DNA of 64,000 nucleotides from Candidatus Litorirhabdus singularis (GCF_026262625.1 NZ_SHNN01000005.1:186001-250000); one strand, 5' to 3'. Positions 35,388-43,000 are shown, counted from the first letter of the stretch. Notes: generated by a model not told the origin, from the sequence alone. Translations and numbers: made by a program.

Positions 35388-35495
35388 ATGAGCAGTTCAT
35401 TAGTTGGTGCAGTGGTAGTCGTTTTTATAGTTATACTAGTTGCTGTCTTGTCGTCGAAACGCAAGAAAAAAAATGATAATGAATCCATCAATTAG
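35388..35495 (+). CDS. Cassette 19: 35-residue single-helix membrane peptide
   Basis: ATG 35388 opens a 35-codon frame: a short MSSS start, a strongly hydrophobic helix VGAVVVVFIVILVAVL and a basic tail KRKKKNDNESIN. TTGGAGAATTGT upstream provides a GGAG ribosome binding site. The positive-inside tail implies an N-out, C-in helix. It is the only plausible gene of this 330-base cassette apart from a weak 32-codon frame at 35537. A regulatory or toxin-like membrane peptide is possible, but no family was recognised. Confidence 0.6.
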   Translation: MSSSLVGAVVVVFIVILVAVLSSKRKKKNDNESIN

Positions 35496-35577
35496 TCACC
35501 TACAAAACTGAGCAAGGAGTCGCAATAGGAAAAAGTATGGCGGGCAACTCTATTGACCAAGCTGCTACCGTAGTGGC

Positions 35578-35643
35578 ACATAACAATACGTGCCAGACGC
35601 GACAGTCTACTGTCGTGGCCTGCCGCTGCACTTAACGTTAGGC
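35578..35643 (+). repeat. attC site of cassette 19
   Basis: R'' ACATAAC complements the cassette start TTATGT; R' GTTAGGC. 66 bases. Confidence 0.87.
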
Positions 35644-35651
35644 AGCCTCAG

Positions 35652-36206
35652 ATGAGTCATTTCGAGTATATAGTCGGATTCCTGTCGATCTTGATGGGAC
35701 TTGCTATCGCGGAACTTCTCTCAGGCATTGGCCGGATTTTCCGAGAGCGTCGAACTACGACGATCTACTGGGTCCATGTGACTTGGATGGTACTGCTAAT
35801 CGGCATTTGCATCATAAGTTGGTGGAATATCTGGACGCTCCATGACAAGGAAATTCAGACGATTTCTGAGTTCGTAATGATTCTCGCCCCGCGTTTGCTG
35901 TATGTGGTCTTAGCCTTCGTGCTATCCCCCCCGATTTCTCACGGACAGTACTTCAATCTCCGCGACTACTACTACAACCAATTCAGACTCGCCGCAATCT
36001 TGCTGGCAGCCGCATTCATGCTCACGACTTTCTATCGCAGCGTATTCGGAAACGAAGGGTTATATCATCCACAAAGTTTGGTGCGCTTTATTGGCGCCGT
36101 GCTGGTTACCGCCTTGAGCTTTACAAACAATTCCCGAGTTCATGAAATCACAGCGGCTCTTTTGTGCGTCTTGCTTGCCATTGGTTTCACGGTTACGCTT
36201 CGATGA
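35652..36206 (+). CDS. Cassette 20: unknown multi-helix membrane protein
   Basis: A 184-residue membrane protein with five or six helices. It starts MSHFEYIVGFLSILMGLAIAELLSGIGR; this helix with the GLAIAELL pattern recurs in unnamed small membrane proteins of marine bacteria. A cytoplasmic-looking loop DYYYNQFR lies in the middle. No functional family assigned. ATG 35652 is nine bases after the R' box. Confidence 0.65.
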   Translation: MSHFEYIVGFLSILMGLAIAELLSGIGRIFRERRTTTIYWVHVTWMVLLIGICIISWWNIWTLHDKEIQTISEFVMILAPRLLYVVLAFVLSPPISHGQYFNLRDYYYNQFRLAAILLAAAFMLTTFYRSVFGNEGLYHPQSLVRFIGAVLVTALSFTNNSRVHEITAALLCVLLAIGFTVTLR

Positions 36207-36216
36207 GTCGGCCGCA

Positions 36217-36294
36217 GCCTAACAAGTTTGGGCACATTCGCGCTACGCGCTGGACAAACTGCTTCGCAGTTCGCCTGCGCCAAAGGCGTTAGGA
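36217..36294 (+). repeat. attC site of cassette 20
   Basis: R'' GCCTAAC complements the cassette start TTAGGC; R' GTTAGGA. 78 bases. Confidence 0.88.
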
Positions 36295-36310
36295 GTCATA
36301 GGAGATAAAT

Positions 36311-36784
36311 GTGGACTGGAATGCTCTAGGTGCGATAGCAGAATTGTTGGGATCTATTGCGGTTATAGTGACTCTGCTCTTTCTCTTAAAACAACTCAAA
36401 ACTAATTCTGTGATGATCCAAAACTCTACGGCGCAAGGCGCTGCAGATGCAATAGCGGCTTGGGCGCGCCAGCTGACTGAGAATCCAGAATTGTATAGAA
36501 TTTATCGGATTGGCTTAAAGGACGATTCAGAATTAAGCAGGGAAGAACGAGGCTTGTTTGATCTTACACTTTTTCAGGCTTTCAATAGTATTTCCAGCAT
36601 CTACGTTCAGTACAAAAATGGAGGATGTGGGGAAGATCGGTGGGAATCAGAAATAAGGGTATTCGCTGCCAATTTCCATACGCCCGGTGGTAGAGCTTCC
36701 TGGGAGCGCCAAAAACACATGTTAGATATCAACTTTCAGAGAGAAATTGAGGCGAAGTTTGGTTCCCATAACGTCAACTCCTAA
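36311..36784 (+). CDS. Cassette 21: family A single-helix membrane protein
   Basis: A 157-residue family A member starting with GTG 36311 (MDWNALGAIAELLGS), preceded by GGAGATAAAT. The helix VIVTLLFLLKQLKTN replaces the usual LQIRxNT with a Lys-rich end. It keeps EERGLFDLTLFQAF, GGRASWERQ and the amphipathic end FQREIEAKF, but lacks the double tryptophan of other members. TAA stop in the R'' box. Function unknown. Confidence 0.72.
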   Translation: MDWNALGAIAELLGSIAVIVTLLFLLKQLKTNSVMIQNSTAQGAADAIAAWARQLTENPELYRIYRIGLKDDSELSREERGLFDLTLFQAFNSISSIYVQYKNGGCGEDRWESEIRVFAANFHTPGGRASWERQKHMLDINFQREIEAKFGSHNVNS

Positions 36785-36867
36785 CAAGGCCATCAAAGCG
36801 GCCTTTGAAAAGCATGGCCAATGAATTAAGTTGCCAGAACCAGTTCCCCTGCAGATATACCTTAGGC
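36779..36867 (+). repeat. attC site of cassette 21 (degenerate)
   Basis: R'' TCCTAAC exactly complements the cassette start TTAGGA, but no clean stem follows. The best R' box is CTTAGGC at 36861 with C in place of the core G. The site may be a truncated attC joined to the btuB segment. Confidence 0.5.
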
Positions 36868-36959
36868 ACTGACGAGTAAACTCCTGCAAAGATGAAAAAC
36901 TCGACTATTCGATTCGCATTTCTTGACTTTGGATCCCTCTGACACTACGGTGCGCGCTC

Positions 36960-37075
36960 TGTTACAGGTATCCACAGTGTGGAAATAAATGGGAAGTCCG
37001 GTTCAAGTCCGGCGCTGCCCCCGCAACGGTAACTGCAGGCATATGGCCTGTGGAAGCCCGATACCAGCCTTTAAC
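36960..37075 (+). ncRNA. Cobalamin (adenosylcobalamin) riboswitch
   Basis: The conserved blocks occur in order: TACAGGTATCC, GGGAAGTCCGG with AAGTCCGG, the B12 box GCTGCCCCCGCAACGGTAA, and GAAGCCCGATACCAGCC. After the aptamer a GAGCTG-ATA-CAGCTC hairpin (37079-37093) and a GGTGCC...GGCGCC hairpin probably form the expression platform. Bound cobalamin should reduce expression of the receptor gene that follows at 37186. Confidence 0.95.
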
Positions 37076-37185
37076 AGCGAGCTGATACAGCTCAACCGAT
37101 GATGCGGAGGGCGTCGTCGGGTGCCATTCATTTGGCGCCTGCATTCTCTCCCTCGCTCTTATATTACTCAAAGAATGAGGATGTT

Positions 37186-39123
37186 ATGTCTTTTATAAAA
37201 TCAGTTTCCAGCCCATTGGCTGGCTGCCTAACACTTGTCAGTAGCCTGGCTCTTTCCGAAGCATCCACGAATCTGGAACATGTGATTGTCAGTGGCACGC
37301 GCTCGGAGCAGGCTTCCGTGGCGATACCTGCGAGTATCCAAGTACTAACCTCTGAACAAATCCGGCTCAGTGGCGCGCCCAACCTGGTGCAGGTTCTAAA
37401 CGCGCAGGCCGGCATTCAGATCAAGGATTCCATCGGCAATCAGGGCCGGGGCGCTACGATTGCCATGCGCGGTTTTGGCTCCAACAGCAGCAACAATGTC
37501 CTGGTAATGGTCGATGGGCGAAAGCTAAATAACCCTTCACTGGCAGGGCCCGATCTGGCGAGCATTGCGCTTAAGGACATAGACCGGATAGAGATTACTC
37601 AAGGCAGTGCGGGCACCCTTTACGGTGATCAGGCTACCGGAGGTGTGATCAATGTTATCACCCGGAAATCCAAGGATCTGGCCGCCCACCTCGAAGCTGC
37701 AGCAGGTACTGATGGCTATGTTTCGTATGAAGGCGCGGTTAGCCAGACTTATGACAGCGGTCTCTCATTTCGTCTGTCCGGTGAGCAAACTGAGGCCGAT
37801 AACTTCCGCGACAACAACCAATCTGAATACACAAATATTCTGGCTAATGGCGCTTATGAAAACACACGGTTTAGTGTGTTTTTGGAAGCCCAGCAAATTG
37901 CGGATGACTTACGCTTACCTGGCAGCCTGTCCAGTGGGCAAATTCGCGATGACAGAAAACAGACATTTACCCCCGATGATTTCAGTGATCGGGATACCGA
38001 CGTGTATCGGTTGGGCGGTTCTGTAAACCTGTTCGCCAACTGGGCTCTTCTGGGCGAGTATAATCATCGTGAGGAAGATTCTAAAGGTTGGTTAGGTAGC
38101 AGTTTTACGGGGAAAACTCAGGTAGAAACTTTCGATCCCCGTGTGACCGGCGAAATCGATACAGCCAATGGCCCCATATTGATCACCGCAGGTATTGACC
38201 TGGAAGACTCAGGTTATGACAGTCAGACAGCCTTTGGTGGCACCGATGTCAGCCAGGAAATGCAGGATGTCTATGTACAGATTATCACCCCACTGACCGA
38301 AAGCCTGAAGCTTACTCTGGGCGCGCGTAATAGCGATTTCGAAGCCAAAAATAACATCGACGCGGATAAGTTTACGGGAGATATAACTGTCTACCAGATA
38401 GGTCTCGCCTGGCAAGTCGATAACCGGTCACGTTTGTTCCTGCGCAGGGATGAGAGCTTTCGCTGGGCTAACGCTGATGAAAATGGATTTGTTATACCGA
38501 CTGTCGATTTCCTGGATGCTCAGGAAAGCACGTCATGGGAGCTGGGTGGCGAGACACGTTTCAATGACGTCTTTCTGTCCGCAGTCTTTTATTATCTTAA
38601 AACCGATAACGAAATTGCCTACGATCCGTCCGCAGATGGGCCTTTTGGTCCAGGTACGGGTGCAAATATTAATCTCGATGAGTCAGAGCGAACCGGTGTA
38701 GTGCTTACCAGCATCTGGCAGGCTACAGAGAGCCTCACCGTGCAGTTAAACTATAGCTATGTTGATGCTGAAATCAGCTCGGGTACTTTCGAAGGGAATA
38801 CGCTCCCGGAGGCTGCAAAGTCGACGGCTAACCTGGTAGTCAGCTATCAGTTTGATGAGAGCTGGTCTTTTTACACGGATGCACAGTACACCGGGAAGCT
38901 TTATGCCTCAGGGGATGAAGCCAACCAGGGCAATGAAATAAGCGATTACACGGTACTTAATGCCAATGTCCGTTGGGATTACCAAAAATTCTATGCAAAC
39001 TTGCGCGCGAGCAATATCACCGGCAAGAAATACAATGGATTCAATGGTGGAGTGCCTCCGTACGATTACAATTATCCAGCCCCTGAAGAGACCTTCCAGT
39101 TCACCGTTGGTTATAACTTCTGA
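37186..39123 (+). CDS. btuB: TonB-dependent outer-membrane receptor, cobalamin-type (BtuB)
   Basis: A 645-residue outer-membrane receptor. It has a signal peptide (about residues 1-26), a TonB box-like EHVIVSGTR, a plug domain with GRGATIAMRGFGSNSSNNVLVMVDG and GSAGTLYGDQATGGVINVITR, and a 22-strand barrel ending in FQFTVGYNF with terminal Phe. The upstream riboswitch points to vitamin B12 or another cobamide as ligand. GAGGATG precedes ATG 37186. It lies between two attC sites in the integron, so it may be a large cassette with its own control; no btuCDF genes are nearby. Confidence 0.9.
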   Translation: MSFIKSVSSPLAGCLTLVSSLALSEASTNLEHVIVSGTRSEQASVAIPASIQVLTSEQIRLSGAPNLVQVLNAQAGIQIKDSIGNQGRGATIAMRGFGSNSSNNVLVMVDGRKLNNPSLAGPDLASIALKDIDRIEITQGSAGTLYGDQATGGVINVITRKSKDLAAHLEAAAGTDGYVSYEGAVSQTYDSGLSFRLSGEQTEADNFRDNNQSEYTNILANGAYENTRFSVFLEAQQIADDLRLPGSLSSGQIRDDRKQTFTPDDFSDRDTDVYRLGGSVNLFANWALLGEYNHREEDSKGWLGSSFTGKTQVETFDPRVTGEIDTANGPILITAGIDLEDSGYDSQTAFGGTDVSQEMQDVYVQIITPLTESLKLTLGARNSDFEAKNNIDADKFTGDITVYQIGLAWQVDNRSRLFLRRDESFRWANADENGFVIPTVDFLDAQESTSWELGGETRFNDVFLSAVFYYLKTDNEIAYDPSADGPFGPGTGANINLDESERTGVVLTSIWQATESLTVQLNYSYVDAEISSGTFEGNTLPEAAKSTANLVVSYQFDESWSFYTDAQYTGKLYASGDEANQGNEISDYTVLNANVRWDYQKFYANLRASNITGKKYNGFNGGVPPYDYNYPAPEETFQFTVGYNF

Positions 39124-39146
39124 TACGAAGTCAAAGTTAGTTTTCA

Positions 39147-39170
39147 GGTCGATCTTCGATCGACCTTCTC
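39147..39170 (+). terminator. Rho-independent-type terminator of btuB
   Basis: Perfect hairpin GGTCGATC-TTC-GATCGACC followed by TTCTCT, 23 bases after the btuB stop. Confidence 0.75.
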
Positions 39171-39298
39171 TATGAGGCACGTCTTGAATTTGGGCAATGT
39201 TGGAATAGATCAAGCGAGATTAGAACTGCAATCGCATGCAATGTATCTTTTATTTTAGTAGTGTTGTCTTTAAGGCAATAGAATGCGAGAAAAGCATA

Positions 39299-39357
39299 GG
39301 CTAACAAGTACAGTCATCGGACGGCTAAAAGCCGCGCCGGTGCTGCAGGCGTTATGT
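39299..39357 (+). repeat. attC site after btuB (cassette 22)
   Basis: R'' GGCTAAC, R' GTTATGT, stem ACGGCT/AGCCGC-type, 59 bases. One change from the complement of TTAGGC at 36862. Confidence 0.82.
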
Positions 39358-39375
39358 GTCTCTGAGAGGTGCTCC

Positions 39376-39876
39376 ATGAATTGGGATGCAATTGGATCGG
39401 TAGCTGAACTGCTGGGTGCCGCGGGTGTAATCGTATCGCTTCTATATCTTTCGTACCAGATTCGGACAAATACTAAAACTGTTAGAGCTGAGGCCACACA
39501 AACGACATACACGGGATGGTCAGAATTCAACTATGAACTCTCCAAGCATCCGAACGCTATTGAAATAGATCGAATGTGGAAGCCCGATTCACGGTGGGAC
39601 GATTTCAGCGAGGAGGAGAAGGTGAAACTTGGCTGGGTGTGCAGAAGCATCGTTGAGAGATTTGAGGCTGAGTTTTCTCTTTATGAGGCCGGAATACTAA
39701 AACCTGAGGTCTGGGACAAGCATCGAATGTATTGCGGTAGCTTCGTAAGTCTGCCAGCGGTCTCCACGTGGTGGAAATCAGAAAAGCAGCAACCGATTTG
39801 CTCTGAGTCCTTTATAAAAGAAATCGATAGTGCCCCGAAGCATGGATCATTAACCGCTGGATCTATTCATGATTAG
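39376..39876 (+). CDS. Cassette 23: family A single-helix membrane protein
   Basis: A 166-residue family A member: MNWDAIGSVAELLGA, helix GVIVSLLYLSYQIRTNT, then EEEKVKLGWVCRSIVERFEAEF, GILKPEVWDKH, AVSTWWKSEKQQ and SESFIKEIDSA. GAGAGGTG precedes ATG 39376. It is the closest relative of the frameshifted cassette 10 and shows how that gene should end. Function unknown. Confidence 0.75.
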   Translation: MNWDAIGSVAELLGAAGVIVSLLYLSYQIRTNTKTVRAEATQTTYTGWSEFNYELSKHPNAIEIDRMWKPDSRWDDFSEEEKVKLGWVCRSIVERFEAEFSLYEAGILKPEVWDKHRMYCGSFVSLPAVSTWWKSEKQQPICSESFIKEIDSAPKHGSLTAGSIHD

Positions 39877-39891
39877 TTTCTGCACTCGTAC

Positions 39892-39963
39892 ACATAACAA
39901 GTCAAGGCACCCGGACGTCAAAACCGCTGCGCGGTTTCTCCACCGGTGATTGAAGCGTTAGGT
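39892..39963 (+). repeat. attC site of cassette 23
   Basis: R'' ACATAAC complements the cassette start TTATGT; R' GTTAGGT. Apical stem AAACCGC/GCGGTTT shared with attC 2 and 3. Confidence 0.88.
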
Positions 39964-39998
39964 GAAATATCCCGGTCTCGATTTATGAGGAATAGAAC

Positions 39999-40433
39999 AT
40001 GAGAATGCTACTAATTTTAGTTCTTTTCCTTCTTCCGCCTCTATCGCTTGCTAACACCGAGGAAGAGTTACGAAATATCGAAACATTGAATCTCTGGGGG
40101 GACATATGGATAAACAAACAATATGGACTCATCGAGGAGCTGGTTAATCCAGTCTATATTCGCCACGAGCCTAGCGGCACTGTTCATGTTAAACGTGAAG
40201 ATTATTTGAAGCGTTTGAAAACGATGCAGGCCGCAAACAGAAAATTTACGACGCAGACATTATCTGCTGATGGCGACCTTATTTGGGTGCGTTGGTCAAT
40301 GACTCGAGAGAACCCTGAAACGAAAGAAATTTCCCATAGCAGAGGTTTGCAAGTCTATCGGTTTGAGGATGGCAAACTGGCGGAAACATGGTGGTCTCAC
40401 AACGAAGGCCAAGGCGCGTGGCTGGATCTGTGA
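39999..40433 (+). CDS. Cassette 24: exported SnoaL/NTF2-like protein
   Basis: A 144-residue protein with a Sec signal peptide (MRMLLILVLFLLPPLSLA) cleaved near NTEEE. The mature part resembles a SnoaL-like ester cyclase: NLWGDIWINKQYGLIEELVNPVYIRHEP, then a strand WVRWSMTRE and the end GLQVYRFEDGKLAETWWSHNEGQ, which is the typical family C-terminus. Export of such a protein is less common than a cytoplasmic form. Substrate unknown. Confidence 0.75.
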   Translation: MRMLLILVLFLLPPLSLANTEEELRNIETLNLWGDIWINKQYGLIEELVNPVYIRHEPSGTVHVKREDYLKRLKTMQAANRKFTTQTLSADGDLIWVRWSMTRENPETKEISHSRGLQVYRFEDGKLAETWWSHNEGQGAWLDL

Positions 40434-40436
40434 ATC

Positions 40437-40518
40437 ACCTAACAAGGCCAGGCACAATTGACACTTCGGGGCTGGACTTCCGCACTGCCTGCTCCAGCCT
40501 GTGCTGGCGGCGTTACGT
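40437..40518 (+). repeat. attC site of cassette 24
   Basis: R'' ACCTAAC complements the cassette start TTAGGT; R' GTTACGT. 82 bases. Confidence 0.88.
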
Positions 40519-40550
40519 GGCTGACATTTACTCTTCGAGAATACTATTTG

Positions 40551-40961
40551 ATGACTGAACTTGTACTCTTAGAATTAGCGGCCGAAAGAGCTGATATTAA
40601 TTGGGAAATCTTTCAGTTCTGGTCGGGAGTCACATTTGCGTATATGGCTGTCGGACATTTTGCAGCAAAAAGTATCAACTGGTTCGTTGTGGTTGTTCTA
40701 AGCATTTTGTACGTGTCACTTTCGGTAGTTGTCTATCATATGTCTGATAACAATCTGGCAGTCATGGAGGGCTTAACGCTGGAACTCGGGATTCTTGCCA
40801 AAAGTAACGAGGTAACAGCAGCTTCTCAGGCCTGGCTAGCAGAATCAAAGCCCACAGCACCCTTTCTCATTGCCTTATCCATTGCCACCCTGGGTACTTT
40901 TCTGAGCGCTTTACTCTACTTACCCTATAATCACTATCGTGCTATTCGAAATGCAACGTAA
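40551..40961 (+). CDS. Cassette 25: unknown membrane protein
   Basis: A 136-residue membrane protein with helices near residues 22-36, 42-60 (INWFVVVVLSILYVSLSVVVY) and 105-125. Its plan resembles cassette 2 (acidic amphipathic start, two adjacent helices, then a soluble segment and a last helix), so the two may be distant relatives. ATG 40551 is used; earlier in-frame starts fall in the attC. TAA stop in the R'' box. Confidence 0.62.
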   Translation: MTELVLLELAAERADINWEIFQFWSGVTFAYMAVGHFAAKSINWFVVVVLSILYVSLSVVVYHMSDNNLAVMEGLTLELGILAKSNEVTAASQAWLAESKPTAPFLIALSIATLGTFLSALLYLPYNHYRAIRNAT

Positions 40962-41048
40962 CAAGTACGTCAACGCCCGCACTGCTTCGCAGTGCTCGGA
41001 CCTCTAAACCGCTACGCGGTTTATCGGCCCGTGCTGGCAGCGTTAGGA
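40956..41048 (+). repeat. attC site of cassette 25
   Basis: R'' ACGTAAC exactly complements the cassette start TTACGT; R' GTTAGGA. 93 bases. Confidence 0.9.
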
Positions 41049-41053
41049 GTCCT

Positions 41054-41554
41054 ATGAGCTGGGAAACCGCAGGGTCGATAGGAGAAGTCATTGGCGCTAT
41101 TGTTCTGATAGTTACCATAGTCTATATGGCATTGCAGACACGACATGCCAAGCAGGCGACTATTGATCAGAATATACTTGCTAGAGCAAAAAGTGTGCAG
41201 GATCAGATGCTGGTGATCGCAGAGAATGAAGAGTTGCGTATGGCGCTGATAAGAAACTACGGAGTCGTCGACTTCTATGAGCAGCTTGCATTAGAGCAAG
41301 GCGTCACGATCGAGGAGGCATCTCAAGTTGATTGGGCAAATGCCTACTGGTTTTGGGTGCATTGGGGGCAGTGGGCCTCCACCCATAGCGCAAAAGAACT
41401 GAGAGAGTTAGAGAATATTATTGGAGCTTTCTATGGTGTGGGGGGTATGCGCAACACTTGGAACAGTAGTCCCTGGGGAAAACCTATTCTTGACCCAGAG
41501 TTCGTCTCGTTCGTTGAAAATGTTCTTTCGAAGCATGTTGAACCGAACTCCTAA
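41054..41554 (+). CDS. Cassette 26: family A-like single-helix membrane protein
   Basis: A 166-residue divergent family A member: MSWETAGSIGEVIGA, helix IVLIVTIVYMALQTRHAK. The domain is less conserved (WANAYWFWVHWGQWASTHSAKEL) but ends in the family block DPEFVSFVENVLSKH. The GGAGTCC before ATG 41054 is part of the R' box and may double as a ribosome binding site. The TAA stop is in the R'' box. Function unknown. Confidence 0.7.
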   Translation: MSWETAGSIGEVIGAIVLIVTIVYMALQTRHAKQATIDQNILARAKSVQDQMLVIAENEELRMALIRNYGVVDFYEQLALEQGVTIEEASQVDWANAYWFWVHWGQWASTHSAKELRELENIIGAFYGVGGMRNTWNSSPWGKPILDPEFVSFVENVLSKHVEPNS

Positions 41555-41622
41555 CAACTCAAGGCAGCAATGGCGCTTTGCGCCTGGACCGCTTAACAGC
41601 GCCGATGCCTGAAGCGTTAGAC
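41549..41622 (+). repeat. attC site of cassette 26
   Basis: R'' TCCTAAC complements the cassette start TTAGGA; R' GTTAGAC. 74 bases. Confidence 0.88.
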
Positions 41623-41631
41623 GTCAAACCG

Positions 41632-41991
41632 ATGCGAGGTTCTAGATTTCTTTTGGCGGTTGCAGCGTTCGTGTTGTGCTCTCTAGTTGCGTCACTTGTA
41701 GTGATAGCCAGTCTAGGGTCTCCTCATGGAGATATGGCTTGGCCTGCCTACCTGGGCTCGGTCTTTGTTTTTTGCATGATTGGTCCACTAGTCTTCGCTT
41801 GGGCGTGGGGCCCCGGGGCAATGAGCCTTATGACGATTATTGTCGCCTTCCTGCTGCCAGCGCTTTCCCTAGCAATATTGTACTTTGGTTTCTTGAGGGC
41901 GCGTTCGTTGCGGTGGCTGGGCACCTCGGCGGTGATCTGGGCTGGTTTCGGCGGCTATTCGGCCTGGCTCGCAATTACGGGTAGCGTATGA
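41632..41991 (+). CDS. Cassette 27: unknown four-helix membrane protein
   Basis: A 119-residue membrane protein with four hydrophobic segments (about residues 5-27, 37-55, 63-84 and 95-115) and small loops. Composition is rich in Ala, Leu and Trp and higher in GC than the other cassettes. No family recognised. ATG 41632 lacks a clear ribosome binding site. Confidence 0.58.
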   Translation: MRGSRFLLAVAAFVLCSLVASLVVIASLGSPHGDMAWPAYLGSVFVFCMIGPLVFAWAWGPGAMSLMTIIVAFLLPALSLAILYFGFLRARSLRWLGTSAVIWAGFGGYSAWLAITGSV

Positions 41992-42043
41992 AAGAATCAT
42001 GTGGAACCCACCGACTCTTGGGAAATCTACGCTTGAGCATGCC

Positions 42044-42297
42044 GCCTAACAAGTGCTGCTGGTTGCACATCAAATCCATCTTTCCCTGGGCAGGAAATTC
42101 AGGAATTCGTTGCAAGCAACCCCTCAACACCTTCTTTCTTAGATCTCAACCCACATCGTGTTGTCGTCTAGTATCCTGCTATGATTGAGCCTGAGCATGT
42201 GGCTGGATCAAAGGGTATAGCAAGGTCAACAATTCGACCACTGCAAACGTGGCCCGGGACGCGCTTATAGCGCGCGTCCTGCATGGCGACGTTACGC
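42044..42297 (+). repeat. Damaged attC region of cassette 27
   Basis: GCCTAACAAG at 42044 is an R'' half-site without a nearby partner. A second, poorer site spans 42224-42297 (GGTCAAC...GTTACGC, stem GACGCG/CGCGTC). The stretch between them shows no gene; a site was probably interrupted or two half-sites are left after a deletion. Confidence 0.5.
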
Positions 42298-42317
42298 CAT
42301 AAACAGGAGATCGAACA

Positions 42318-42608
42318 TTGATAATTGTTTTAGGCAGCGTCATCGTTGATGAAGCGAAGATATCTGAAGCACTGGAGCAGAGTAAAATTCACGTTGCTAG
42401 ATCTAGGGCAGAACCAGGCTGCATTTCTCATTCGGTTTATCAAGACCCCGAGGTGAAAGGTAAATTAGTCTTTGTAGAGGAATGGCAAGATCAAGAATCA
42501 CTAGCTGATCACTTTCAGGTTCCCGCATCAAGTGAGTTTGTAAAGGCTGTTAGCGAGTTTGCCGTTGAGCCTCCATCTATGTCGGTCTTTAGCGCAGAGC
42601 GGGTATAG
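42318..42608 (+). CDS. Cassette 28: antibiotic biosynthesis monooxygenase (ABM) domain protein
   Basis: A 96-residue ABM-fold protein starting with TTG 42318, preceded by CAGGAGATCG. The pattern ALEQSKIHVARSRAEPGCISHSVYQDPE then LVFVEEWQDQESLADHFQVPASSEFV is the typical dimeric ferredoxin-like fold. Such proteins are cofactor-free monooxygenases or detoxifying enzymes for quinone-like substrates. No signal peptide. Confidence 0.82.
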   Translation: MIIVLGSVIVDEAKISEALEQSKIHVARSRAEPGCISHSVYQDPEVKGKLVFVEEWQDQESLADHFQVPASSEFVKAVSEFAVEPPSMSVFSAERV

Positions 42609-42624
42609 ATTTGAATTTTCTTCA

Positions 42625-42691
42625 GCCTAACAAGGCTTGTCAGTTCGCTCTCATCGTCTGCAGGATGCGGCCGCAGCCTGAAGCGTTAAAT
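42625..42691 (+). repeat. attC site of cassette 28
   Basis: R'' GCCTAAC, R' GTTAAAT, 67 bases. Last clearly recognisable attC of the array. Confidence 0.82.
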
Positions 42692-42708
42692 TTCATCGGA
42701 GGACGATT

Positions 42709-43000
42709 ATGAAAATAGCTAGCTGCCGATGTGGGCAGTTGACTGCGAAATGACCTGATGAGCATGTGTTACCTGTTCAATGTAGTTGTGAGGATTGCCG
42801 AAGGCGTACTGGGACACCTACGAGCTTTCACCATTATCCAGCGCGGAGACTCAGCAGGAGAAACAGGTCGATTCTATCGAGGAAATGTAGGAAGGGCTGC
42901 GTGCGATGGGGAAAATTTAGCAAGCGCATCATGCTTCCGCTACGTGACTGGGACGGCTTACATTCCGCTCGTACCTCGTTGTATTCTAGCCGCCCATATG
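42709..43000 (+). pseudogene. Cassette 29: broken GFA-family (formaldehyde-activating enzyme-like) gene
   Basis: ATG 42709, with GGAGGACG upstream, starts MKIASCRCGQLTAK, the usual opening of a GFA-family zinc protein with its CxCG motif. A TGA at 42751 stands where a Cys is expected; the same frame continues HVLPVQCSCEDCRRRTG, the second cysteine block. After that the similarity moves to another frame (RGDSAGETGRF), so at least one nonsense change and one frameshift have occurred. The gene is dead. The remnant runs into the decayed end of the array. Confidence 0.75.

Noticed and set aside
35537-35635. A 32-codon frame running into attC 19
   Set aside because: Poor ribosome binding site, and most of the frame is attC sequence; the 35-codon gene at 35388 is a better candidate.
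37099-37185. An N-terminal extension of btuB starting at 37099
   Set aside because: That stretch overlaps the riboswitch expression platform; ATG 37186 has GAGGATG upstream and begins a normal signal peptide.
25177-42691. The inverted repeats between genes as ordinary terminators or a CRISPR array
   Set aside because: They are of variable length, carry R''/R' boxes that match the cassette starts, are spaced by genes rather than by short spacers, and lack U-tracts. They are attC sites.
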